Origin: Nitriliruptorales bacterium
GTDB lineage: Bacteria > Actinomycetota > Nitriliruptoria > Euzebyales > Egibacteraceae
Assembly (NCBI GenBank): GCA_007119305.1
Contig: SKPY01000015.1
Span: forward strand, 1-7,334
Reading direction: 5' to 3'
Length of the DNA: 7,334 nt
The notes under the pieces were generated by a model, which did no database searches, was not told the DNA's origin, and saw only the letters and a list, made by a program, of their open reading frames with translations. The position numbers were made by a program, and so were the translations under genes. This document shows, piece by piece, positions 1 to 5,884 of the stretch. Every line of letters starts with the position of its first letter. Within the stretch, counting starts at the first letter, position 1.

Positions 1-965
1 CGCAGCGACGGCCGGATGCTCCCCCCGTGGATGTACGAGAAGCCGATGGTGAAGCACGAGTCCCAGACACGCTCGCGGAGCGCGCCGGTGCCGGTCACGT
101 CGTTGGTGTCGATGACGGACGTGCAGAAGCACGTCGGGCACACCAGCGTGCAGTTCCCGCACCCGAGGCAGCGTTCGGCGATCTCCGACCAGCGGCGATG
201 CTCGAGGTTGGCGTACAACGCTTCGGCCAGACCCTCGGTGTCGAGCGTCCGCCCCATGCGCTGCGCAGCCTCGTCGACCGCCGTCGTGGCGCGGTCCACG
301 TCGGCCTGCGCGGCCTCCTCGGCGCCGACCGCGGCGAGCAGCTCCCGCCCCAGCTCGCTGCCTGCAGACGCCACGAAGCGGTGCTGGCCGTCGAGCAGCT
401 CGGTGAGAGCGACATCGAAGCCGTTTGTGACTGCTGGTCCGGTGCCCATCGAGGCGCAGAAGCAGGTGCCTGACGGCTCGGTGCACTCGACCGCGACGAG
501 GACGATGTCCTCCCGCCGGGAGGCGTAGAGGACGTCGCGTGCCGTGTCCCGCAGGAAGACGTGATCCTGGATGCTGATCGCGGCCAGCTCGCAGGGTCTG
601 ACACCCACGAATGCGAAGCGCTTGCGGGGCACCTCGGCGGAACGGAGCGCGAACACCTTCGCGCCGCGTTCGGCTTCGAACACCTTCGAGCGCGGCGGGA
701 GCAGGTACCGCTTCCAGGAGTGCGGGCCGACCGCGTAGCCGAAGCAGGCGTCGTCGTCGCGGGGGACCAAGCGGTAGTGGCCCGGGGCCTGCTCGTCACC
801 CCAACCGACCGGCAGATCCGCGGCGCCGCCGATGCCGTCGTAGACGATCGCGCCGTCGCGCACCTGCGGTCCGACCACCTCGTACCCGCGCTCCCCCAGC
901 ACGCGGATGAGGGCGTCGAGACCAGCGACGTCCATGACACGCGCTCCGTCCGCGGGCGTTTCCAT
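1..965 (-). CDS. 4Fe-4S dicluster protein, sulfhydrogenase beta subunit-like (3' end off window)
   Basis: The 321 visible residues match the HydB/AsrA-like electron-transfer subunit family of group 3b [NiFe] hydrogenases, which pass electrons between iron-sulfur clusters and an FAD/NAD(P) subunit in the cytoplasm. Family marks are GVRPCELAAI (residues 121-130, Cys125), a GTCFCASMGTGP loop (166-177, Cys168 and Cys170), and a cluster-binding motif CLGCGNCTLVCPTCFC (266-281). The YIHGGSIRPS stretch near residues 311-320 normally precedes a second 4Fe-4S motif and about 50 more residues, so that cluster should lie off the left edge. The ATG at 965 is chosen because a GGAGG at 970-974 sits 4 bases upstream; another ATG in frame lies at 935 without such a site. 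A small inverted repeat (GGTGG/CCACC, 978-994) lies just upstream of the ribosome site. Icd lies upstream on the same strand, separated by 105 bases and a hairpin, so this gene probably has its own promoter and starts an operon. A sulfite-reductase-type (AsrA) or other ferredoxin-linked partner is also possible; the hydrogenase genes themselves are not visible. Confidence 0.88.
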   Translation of the reverse strand, partial: METPADGARVMDVAGLDALIRVLGERGYEVVGPQVRDGAIVYDGIGGAADLPVGWGDEQAPGHYRLVPRDDDACFGYAVGPHSWKRYLLPPRSKVFEAERGAKVFALRSAEVPRKRFAFVGVRPCELAAISIQDHVFLRDTARDVLYASRREDIVLVAVECTEPSGTCFCASMGTGPAVTNGFDVALTELLDGQHRFVASAGSELGRELLAAVGAEEAAQADVDRATTAVDEAAQRMGRTLDTEGLAEALYANLEHRRWSEIAERCLGCGNCTLVCPTCFCTSVIDTNDVTGTGALRERVWDSCFTIGFSYIHGGSIRPSL

Positions 966-1042
966 CGCGCCTCCGGAGGTGGTAGCTCGCCACCACCATT
1001 CCGGCATGCGAGCAGCGCGGATAGTGCCCTTCGACCCCGTTG

Positions 1043-1065
1043 CCCGGGGGCGATGGTCCCCCGGG
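1043..1065 (-). terminator. Hairpin after icd, probable terminator
   Basis: CCCGGGGG and CCCCCGGG form a perfect 8-bp all-GC stem with a 7-base loop, starting 5 bases past the icd stop codon. No T-tract follows on the minus strand, as is common for terminators in high-GC actinobacteria. It separates icd from the Fe-S gene. It could equally be an RNA-stabilising 3' structure. Confidence 0.55.
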
Positions 1066-1070
1066 GGCCC

Positions 1071-2273
1071 CTACATGCGTTCGATCATGGCGGTGGCGAA
1101 CTCGCTCGTCCTCACCTCGGTGGCACCGTCCATGAGCCGGGCGAAGTCGTAGGTGACGACCTTGTCGGCGATCGTGGCCTCCAGGCCCTTCACGATGCGC
1201 GCGGCGGCCTCCTCCCAGCCCATGCGGCGCAGCATCTCCACGCCGGACAGGATCACCGAGCCGGGGTTGACCTTGTCCTGGCCCGCGTACTTCGGGGCAG
1301 TGCCGTGGGTGGCCTCGAAGACCGAGTGGCCGGTCTCGTAGTTGATGTTGCCGCCGGGCGCGATCCCGATCCCGCCGACCTGCGCGGCCAGCGCGTCGGA
1401 CAGGTAGTCGCCGTTCAGGTTCATCGTCGCGATGACGTCGTGGTTCTCGGGCCGCAGCAAGATGAACTGGAGCATCGCGTCCGCGATCATGTCCTGCACG
1501 AGGAGCTTGTCGCCGGGATCGCCGCCGCAGTCGTCCCAGCTGACCGCCACGTCGCTGAACTCGTCGCGGACGACCTCGTAGCCCCAGGTGCGGAACGCCC
1601 CCTCGGTGAACTTCATGATGTTGCCCTTGTGCACCAGCGTGACCGACTTGCGGTGGTTCTCGAGAGCGTAGTTGATCGCCGCGCGCACGAGCCGCTTCGA
1701 CCCGGTTGCGCTGATGGGCTTGATGCCGATGCCCGAATCCGGCCTGATCTCCCAGCCGTAGGTCTCGGCGAAGAAGTCGATGGCCTTCTTCGCGTCCTCG
1801 CTGCCGGCCTGGAGCTCCTTGCCGGCGTAGACGTCCTCGGTGTTCTCCCGGAAGATCACCATGTCGACCTTCTCCGGGCGCTTCACCGGGCTCGGCACGC
1901 CGGTGTACCAGCGCACGGGGCGCAGGCAGACGTAGAGGTCGAGGATCTGGCGCAGCGCGACGTTCAAGCTGCGGAAGCCCTCGCCCACCGGCGTGGTCAG
2001 CGGGCCCTTGATCCCCACGAGGTACTCGCGGAACGCAGCGACGGTCTCGTCCGGAAGCCAGCTGCCGACGGCGTCGTTGGCCTTGGCTCCGGCGAGGACC
2101 TCCTTCCAGGCGATGCGGCGGTCGCCGGCGTAGGCCTTCTCCACAGCTGCGTCGAACACGCGCTGGGACGCCGCCCAGATGTCGGGGCCGGTGCCGTCGC
2201 CTTCGATGAAGGGGATGATCGGCTCGTCGGGGACGTTGAGACCCTCTGGGCCCTTGGTGATCGCGTCGGCCAC
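1071..2273 (-). CDS. icd: NADP-dependent isocitrate dehydrogenase
   Basis: This 400-residue cytoplasmic enzyme oxidatively decarboxylates isocitrate to 2-oxoglutarate in the TCA cycle and reduces NADP+. It aligns by eye along its length with the E. coli Icd type (416 residues). Substrate-binding residues are present: Ser102 and Asn104 in RSLNVALR, Arg108, Arg118, Arg142 in FREN, Tyr149 and Lys216 in VHKGN. Metal-binding aspartates are Asp261, Asp289 and Asp293. NADP-specificity residues equivalent to E. coli Lys344, Tyr345, Tyr391 and Arg395 are all kept (Lys328, Tyr329, Tyr375, Arg379), so NADP rather than NAD is expected. The start is a GTG at 2273 with AGGAG 6 bases upstream. Ser102 corresponds to the serine phosphorylated by AceK in enterobacteria, but no aceK is visible here. 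This is the homodimeric type, not the monomeric ~740-residue enzyme found in Streptomyces and some other actinobacteria. A promoter candidate lies at 2321-2347. Confidence 0.97.
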   Translation of the reverse strand: MADAITKGPEGLNVPDEPIIPFIEGDGTGPDIWAASQRVFDAAVEKAYAGDRRIAWKEVLAGAKANDAVGSWLPDETVAAFREYLVGIKGPLTTPVGEGFRSLNVALRQILDLYVCLRPVRWYTGVPSPVKRPEKVDMVIFRENTEDVYAGKELQAGSEDAKKAIDFFAETYGWEIRPDSGIGIKPISATGSKRLVRAAINYALENHRKSVTLVHKGNIMKFTEGAFRTWGYEVVRDEFSDVAVSWDDCGGDPGDKLLVQDMIADAMLQFILLRPENHDVIATMNLNGDYLSDALAAQVGGIGIAPGGNINYETGHSVFEATHGTAPKYAGQDKVNPGSVILSGVEMLRRMGWEEAAARIVKGLEATIADKVVTYDFARLMDGATEVRTSEFATAMIERM

Positions 2274-2320
2274 GTCTGCTCCTGTTCATCCGCGTCGTCT
2301 GCGTGCGTCGTCGTGGATCG

Positions 2321-2347
2321 AGCATACCCAAGACACCAAGCTGTCCC
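2321..2347 (-). promoter_or_regulatory. Candidate icd promoter
   Basis: On the minus strand, TATGCT (2326-2321) is a good -10 match. GGGACA (2347-2342) is a partial -35 match, with a shortish 15-base spacer. The start site would fall near 2314, giving a leader of about 40 bases with a clear ribosome site. This rests on sequence match alone. Confidence 0.4.
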
Positions 2348-2355
2348 TCAGCGCT

Positions 2356-2375
2356 GCCGGGGGTAGTCCCCCGGC
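2356..2375. promoter_or_regulatory. Inverted repeat between divergent icd and deacetylase genes
   Basis: GCCGGGGG, then TAGT, then CCCCCGGC: an 8-bp perfect stem with a 4-base loop. It lies between the candidate icd -35 (2342-2347) and the candidate deacetylase -10 (2382-2387). That position suits an operator acting on both promoters. It could also fold as a hairpin if transcribed. No regulator gene is visible in the window. Confidence 0.4.
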
Positions 2376-2381
2376 CTCGGG

Positions 2382-2387
2382 TACGCT
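2382..2387 (+). promoter_or_regulatory. Candidate -10 element for the deacetylase gene
   Basis: TACGCT fits the actinobacterial TAnnnT pattern and lies 9 bases before an ATG at 2397. No convincing -35 is present; its usual place is occupied by the inverted repeat. The spacing would suit a transcript starting at or close to the ATG at 2397, which is out of frame with the deacetylase as sequenced (see findings). Confidence 0.3.
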
Positions 2388-2446
2388 GCCTCGCACATGC
2401 CACAGCGACCCCACCGGCACCGGCGCGGCAGCGCGGGGGTCGCGCC

Positions 2447-4042
2447 GTGGCTGCGCGGGCGCTGGTGCTGGCCCTGGCTGCTGCCCTGCTCGGCGCAGCA
2501 ACGCCGACGAGTGCGGCGCAGGGCGCGTGTCCGGCTGGCCGCGTGGCGCTCACCTTCGATGACGGCCCGCAGCCCGGCGTCACCGACCTCGTCCTCGACA
2601 CGCTCGCGGCCCGTGACGTGCGCGCGACGTTCTTCGTGATCGGCGGCCTCGCCGCCACCCACCCCGAGCTCGTCGCCCGCACCGCAGCCGAGGGCCATGT
2701 GATCGGCAACCACTCGTGGGCGCACGAGGTGTTCACCGGGCGGACGAACGCCCAGATCCGCCAGTCGATCGTGCAGACGAACGAGACCGTCCAGGCGGCT
2801 GCAGGCGGTACCCCTGCGCTCGTGCGGCCCCCGTACGGCGCGACGAACGACCGCGTCGCCGGCGTCATCGCCGAGCTCGGGCTCGTCCAGAAGATGTGGT
2901 CGGTGAGCTCCGGTGACACGACCGGCATCCCCCCGGAGCAGATCGCCCACAACGTGCTCGCGGGGCTGCGCCCCCGCGCGGTGGTCCTCCAGCACGACAA
3001 CCTCGGCAGCGGTCACCGCACCGCAGCCGCCCTGCCCGCGATCATCGACGGAGCTCGCGAGCGGGGGCACTGCTTCGGGGTGCTCGACGACACGGGCGCC
3101 GTCGTGGCGTCCCGGGCACATCCCCCGCAGCACGCCGACCGCATCTCCGGCGCGACCCGGTACCACACCGCCGTCGCGCTCAGCCAGGCCGGCTGGCCGG
3201 ACGGAGCGCCAGGCGTCGTGCTCGTGACCGGTCAGCGCTTCCCCGACGGCCTGGCGGCGGCCGCGCTCGCCGGCGCGCTGGGCGGCCCTGTCCTGCTCGC
3301 ACCCGAGGGCCACCTGCCGGACATCGTGGGGGACGAGCTCACGCGCCTGCGCCCGCATGAGGCGCTGCTCGTCGGCCCCCTCGGCGACGCGGTGGCGGAC
3401 GCCGTCGCCGAACGGGGCATCGACGTCGGGCGCATCCGGGGGGAGAACCGCTATGAGACCGCGGAGCTCATCGCCGAGACGGCTACGGCGCGGGGCGCGG
3501 ACGGCACGACGGTGCTGCTCGCCTCGGGAGCCGACTTCCCCGATGCCCTGAGCGCCAGCGCGCTCGCCGCGGCCGGCCCGCACCCGATCCTGCTCACCTT
3601 CTCGCGCGACGATCCGGCGCGTGTCGACGACGCGGTGCGGCGCGTCGGCGCCGAACGTGTGCTGGTCGCAGGCGGGCCCGGCGTGGTGCCCGATGCGCTC
3701 ATCGCCGGTCTGCCCGACGTCGAGCGGCTGGCGGGACTCGAGCGTGTCGCCACCGCTGCCGCCGTCGCCCGCCACGCCCGGGCGCTGGGTCTCGATGCGC
3801 CTCCGCTGCTCGCAAGCGCTGCGACGTTCCCGGACGCCCTGGCTGCGGGACCGCTGGCCGGCGCCGTCCGGGGTGCGCCTCTGCTGCTGACGGCGCCGCG
3901 GCAGCTGTCGCCACCGCTTGCCGCCTGGCTCGCGAGCGACGACCCCGGCCGCGTCACCATCGTCGGTGGCGCCGCGGCCGTCGACGCGCGCGTCGCCTGC
4001 CTGCTCGAGGAAGGCTTCGTGCCCAGCTTCCGCTGCCAGTGA
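2447..4042 (+). CDS. Secreted polysaccharide deacetylase with three CWB2 cell-wall-binding repeats
   Basis: Counted from GTG 2447, the product has 531 residues. A hydrophobic signal peptide (about residues 3-24, ending near TSAAQG) predicts export. The NodB-type metal-dependent deacetylase domain follows: TFDDGP (36-41), metal-binding NHSWAH (88-93, His89 and His93), RPPYG (127-131), SSGDT with Asp157, and LQHD (181-184, His183). All the usual catalytic residues are present, so it should remove acetyl groups from peptidoglycan or another N-acetylated glycan. Three CWB2 repeats begin near residues 232 (RISGATRYHTA), 330 (RIRGENRYETA) and 427 (RLAGLERVATA) and run to the C-terminus. In Clostridioides surface proteins, triplets of this repeat bind anionic wall polymers, so the enzyme is probably held on the wall. 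The start is uncertain: GTG 2447 has only a weak GGGGG upstream and gives a short n-region, while GTG 2303 in the same frame would add 48 residues. The gene is divergent from icd and convergent with the FAD protein gene. Confidence 0.93.
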   Translation: MAARALVLALAAALLGAATPTSAAQGACPAGRVALTFDDGPQPGVTDLVLDTLAARDVRATFFVIGGLAATHPELVARTAAEGHVIGNHSWAHEVFTGRTNAQIRQSIVQTNETVQAAAGGTPALVRPPYGATNDRVAGVIAELGLVQKMWSVSSGDTTGIPPEQIAHNVLAGLRPRAVVLQHDNLGSGHRTAAALPAIIDGARERGHCFGVLDDTGAVVASRAHPPQHADRISGATRYHTAVALSQAGWPDGAPGVVLVTGQRFPDGLAAAALAGALGGPVLLAPEGHLPDIVGDELTRLRPHEALLVGPLGDAVADAVAERGIDVGRIRGENRYETAELIAETATARGADGTTVLLASGADFPDALSASALAAAGPHPILLTFSRDDPARVDDAVRRVGAERVLVAGGPGVVPDALIAGLPDVERLAGLERVATAAAVARHARALGLDAPPLLASAATFPDALAAGPLAGAVRGAPLLLTAPRQLSPPLAAWLASDDPGRVTIVGGAAAVDARVACLLEEGFVPSFRCQ

Positions 4043-4080
4043 CCCGAGCCGCCGTGGCGTCCGCCGGCAGCCCGGACCCC

Positions 4081-4132
4081 CGCGCGCCGTCAGCGCTCGG
4101 ACTACCGGTCCACGCGCGCCGTCAGTGCTCGG
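4081..4132. repeat. 20-bp direct repeat across the 3' end of the FAD protein gene
   Basis: CGCGCGCCGTCAGCGCTCGG at 4081-4100 recurs at 4113-4132 with one C-to-T change and a 32-base period. The second copy covers the stop codon and last residues of the minus-strand gene at 4122-4673, and the first lies just beyond it. A small tandem duplication of the gene's tail is the simplest reading. The convergent intergenic gap (4043-4121) shows no strong terminator otherwise. Confidence 0.75.
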
Positions 4133-4673
4133 GGGTGTCCCAGTCCACCACGTCCTTGCCAGCCTCGCGGGCGAGGATGTCAAGAGCCGCGGTCGCGCCC
4201 GCGCCCGCGGAGATGATCGCCTGGCTGCGGTTGACCCGGGCCGCCCGCCCCACCGCGTAGACACGGTCCACGGTGGTGCGGTACTCGGTGTCGACCCGCA
4301 CCCCGCGCTGGGTCCGCTCCGCCCCCAGCGCCTCAGCGAGCCGATGCGAGTCCTGCGCACCCGCGAGGATGATGTAGTCGGCGTGCTCCTCGTCGCCGTC
4401 CTCTGGCCGCACCGCGAAGCGCTCACCGGCGGGCTCGACGGCGTCGACTCCGGTGGCGCGCAGGACGGCACCGTGCCCGGCCGCCTGGGCGCGCGCGACC
4501 TCCTGGAACCGTGTGCCCCCGGTGTCAGGCAACCCCAGGTAGTTGTGCAGGTGGGCGTAGTGCATGGCGGTCTCGTCCCGGCCGTACACGACGGCCTCGT
4601 GCCCGGACTTGGCGAGGAACAGCGCGGCGGACAGCCCGCCGGGGCCGTCGCCGACGATGATGGTCTTGGCCAC
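4122..4673 (-). CDS. FAD-only thioredoxin reductase-like flavoprotein, no NADPH domain
   Basis: The 183-residue protein begins with an FAD-binding Rossmann motif, IIVGDGPGGLSAA (residues 5-17). LHNYLGLP and an AQAAGHGA segment follow, matching the FAD domain of thioredoxin reductases (ENYxGFP, QAxxFGA). The C-terminus VDTEYRTTVDRVYAVG...QAIISAGAGATAALDIL matches the closing FAD half of that family. Normal reductases have about 310-320 residues, with an NADPH domain and a CxxC redox pair between these halves. Here both are missing, and the chain passes directly from ADYIILAG to the C-terminal half. The usual GD before the FAD ribityl contact reads GR. It is therefore unlikely to reduce thioredoxin with NADPH; an FAD-bound protein with another electron partner is more likely. 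GTG 4673 is chosen because it opens the Rossmann strand and has GGAAGGA 8 bases upstream. A promoter candidate lies at 4716-4744. No membrane segment or signal peptide is seen. Confidence 0.85.
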   Translation of the reverse strand: MAKTIIVGDGPGGLSAALFLAKSGHEAVVYGRDETAMHYAHLHNYLGLPDTGGTRFQEVARAQAAGHGAVLRATGVDAVEPAGERFAVRPEDGDEEHADYIILAGAQDSHRLAEALGAERTQRGVRVDTEYRTTVDRVYAVGRAARVNRSQAIISAGAGATAALDILAREAGKDVVDWDTPEH

Positions 4674-4715
4674 GAGGCGTGTCCTTCCCGTGTCGCGTAG
4701 GGTTCCTTCCCCATG

Positions 4716-4744
4716 CCTGTACCGGTCCGGGTGCCTGGCGTCAA
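4716..4744 (-). promoter_or_regulatory. Candidate promoter of the FAD protein gene
   Basis: On the minus strand, TTGACG (4744-4739) is a near-consensus -35, followed after exactly 17 bases by TACAGG (4721-4716) as the -10. Transcription would start near 4709, giving a leader of about 36 bases that includes the ribosome site at 4682-4688. Confidence 0.5.
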
Positions 4745-4775
4745 CCCCATTGCGGTGCCGCCGTGCCCACGGGGT

Positions 4776-4803
4776 TTGGCGCCCCGGCTGCAGATGCAAT
4801 GAT
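4776..4803 (+). promoter_or_regulatory. Candidate promoter of the PEBP family gene
   Basis: TTGGCG (4776-4781) and AATGAT (4798-4803) are separated by 16 bases. The start site would be near 4810, about 32 bases before the ATG at 4842. The -10 is a weak match. The two divergent promoters would have their -35 boxes about 31 bases apart. Confidence 0.3.
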
Positions 4804-4841
4804 CCGGGATGGACAACCGACCGCGACAGGGAGGAGCCAGC

Positions 4842-5318
4842 ATGGGGTTCGCATTGTCGGACATGCAGCTGTCGAGCAGCGCGTTCGAGCAGGGCGGGAC
4901 GATCCCGACGAAGCACACCGGCGAGGGCGAGGACGTCTCGCCGCCGCTGGAGTGGACGAACGCGCCGCAGGACGCGCAGTCCTTCGCGGTGATCTGCCAC
5001 GACCCCGACGCGCCGCTCGTGTCACCCGGGACCTACGGGTTCGTGCACTGGGTGCTCTACAACGTGCCAGCCTCGACGACGAGCGTCGCCGAGGGCACCG
5101 GGGAAGGCACCGCCGGGCAGACGGACTTCGGCAAGGTCGGCTATGGCGGGCCGATGCCACCCGAAGGCCACGGCACGCACCACTACTTCTTCTGGGTGCT
5201 CGCCCTCGACAACCAGCCCAACCTGCCCGAGGGGCTGACCCTCTGGGAGCTCCTCGAGAAGGTCGAGCCGAACGTCCTCGGGATGAACCGCCTCGTGGGC
5301 ACGTACGAACGCGCCTGA
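4842..5318 (+). CDS. YbhB/YbcL family (PEBP, Raf kinase inhibitor-like) protein
   Basis: This 158-residue protein belongs to the bacterial phosphatidylethanolamine-binding protein family. It shows the family's opening IPTKHTGEGEDVSPPLEW (21-38), the ligand-pocket motif CHDPDAP (52-58), VHWVLYNVP (68-76) and a GTHHYFFWVLALD segment (111-123) in place of the common GxHRYxFxLYALD. Length is normal for the family (about 150-180). Cellular function in bacteria is not well defined; members bind anionic ligands or phosphate groups. There is no signal peptide, so it is likely cytoplasmic. ATG 4842 is preferred to the ATG at 4809 in the same frame because AGGGAGGAG (4828-4836) sits 5 bases upstream and homology begins right after it. 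The gene stands alone, divergent from the FAD protein gene. Confidence 0.93.
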   Translation: MGFALSDMQLSSSAFEQGGTIPTKHTGEGEDVSPPLEWTNAPQDAQSFAVICHDPDAPLVSPGTYGFVHWVLYNVPASTTSVAEGTGEGTAGQTDFGKVGYGGPMPPEGHGTHHYFFWVLALDNQPNLPEGLTLWELLEKVEPNVLGMNRLVGTYERA

Positions 5319-5364
5319 GCACGGGCTCGTCCGCGGCGGCGTCGGGCCTGTCGGGGTGTGCAAC

Positions 5365-5385
5365 CGGCCAGGATTGAGCTGGCCG
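5365..5385. repeat. Small inverted repeat, 7-bp stem
   Basis: CGGCCAG and CTGGCCG are separated by a 7-base loop (GATTGAG). It lies 47 bases after the PEBP stop codon and could contribute to termination. It is the first of three stem-loops in about 210 bases. Confidence 0.5.
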
Positions 5386-5406
5386 CCCTGCGGGCACCAC
5401 AGCAGC

Positions 5407-5473
5407 GAGAGGGGACGTGCCTTCCGGGGGGCTTGCCGGAGCAATCCGGCGAGGCCGAGGCACGTCCCCTCTC
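5407..5473. repeat. Long two-tier stem-loop with perfect 16-bp arms
   Basis: GAGAGGGGACGTGCCT (5407-5422) is perfectly complementary to AGGCACGTCCCCTCTC (5458-5473). Within the 35-base loop a second stem, CTTGCCGGA/TCCGGCGAG (5432-5440 and 5445-5453, one T-G wobble), closes a GCAA tetraloop of the GNRA type. It could be a bidirectional terminator for the converging genes, a REP-like palindromic element, or a structured RNA. No transposase of the REP-associated type is visible nearby. Confidence 0.8.
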
Positions 5474-5526
5474 TGGGGACCGGCGCTCGTGCTGCCGCCG
5501 CCGCCCCGTGCCCCCGCCTGTACCAG

Positions 5527-5577
5527 GGGGTTGGGAACGCCGGCGCGGCGTCACCGCTCAGCAGCGCTCCCAACCCC
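5527..5577. repeat. Inverted repeat, 14-bp arms with one mismatch
   Basis: GGGGTTGGGAACGC (5527-5540) pairs with GCGCTCCCAACCCC (5564-5577) except at one position. The 23-base loop can form a small GCGG/CCGC stem (5545-5557). It lies 53 bases after the larger stem-loop. Confidence 0.7.
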
Positions 5578-5848
5578 AGGCCAACGTCATCGCTGCGCTC
5601 GAACGACATGCGGCGGTGCCGACCCTTGAGCACTGGCTCGACGCGGTCCGCACTGATCCGTCGCTGCCGGGCGAGGGCCGGCAGCCCTGGCCCCGCGGTG
5701 CTGCCGGACGTACGGCCTGCCGACAGGACGTTGCCTCGCCGCATGCCGCCAGTAGGACCGGGCTCCGGCGCACGCACTCCCCATGCCCGAGCCTGCCGTG
5801 GACTGGACCCGCCGGCGCCGAGGGTGTCGTGGGCGGTCGTGGTGCGGC

Positions 5849-5867
5849 GGCCGCGCAGGGCGCGGCC
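5849..5867 (-). terminator. Hairpin after dodecin gene, probable terminator
   Basis: GGCCGCGC and GCGCGGCC form a perfect 8-bp stem with a 3-base loop, 17 bases past the dodecin stop codon. No T-tract follows on the minus strand. Confidence 0.5.
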
Positions 5868-5884
5868 ACCGGAGAAGCTGCTTG

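Larger units (their letters stand above)
5319..5884. other. Gene-poor region with stem-loops between PEBP and dodecin genes
   Basis: No recognisable gene lies in these 566 bases. The region contains hairpins at 5365-5385, 5407-5473, 5527-5577 and 5849-5867. A plus-strand frame at about 5584-5690 reads NVIAALERHAAVPTLEHWLD and has fairly coding-like third positions, but it joins nonsense on both sides. It may be a decayed gene or chance. PEBP and dodecin converge here, so some of the hairpins may end transcription. Confidence 0.6.

Noticed and set aside
95..940. A 281-residue minus-strand open frame
   Set aside because: It is the neighbouring frame of the true Fe-S gene, whose clusters and conserved motifs are read in a different frame starting at 965.
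561..2366. A 601-residue open frame on the plus strand across the Fe-S gene and icd
   Set aside because: It is antisense to two well-supported genes, has histidine- and valine-rich composition typical of GC-rich shadow frames, and shows no family motif.
796..3000. A 734-residue open frame on the minus strand
   Set aside because: It runs over icd in the wrong frame and over the deacetylase on the opposite strand; arginine-rich sequence with no motif.
4809..4841. Alternative ATG at 4809 for the PEBP gene
   Set aside because: It would swallow the strong AGGGAGGAG ribosome site that fits ATG 4842, and the extra 11 residues are not part of the family.
2348..4918. An 856-residue open frame on the minus strand
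   Set aside because: It lies opposite the deacetylase and in a wrong frame of the FAD protein gene; composition is that of a shadow frame.
4674..5000. N-terminal extension of the FAD protein to an upstream start at 5000
   Set aside because: The extra 109 residues are arginine-rich, overlap the PEBP gene on the other strand, and precede the Rossmann motif that normally opens such proteins; GTG 4673 has a good ribosome site.
5365..5577. CRISPR array or tRNA cluster in the hairpin region
   Set aside because: The stem-loops have different sequences and spacings, there are no regular repeats with spacers, and no cloverleaf or anticodon arm can be built.
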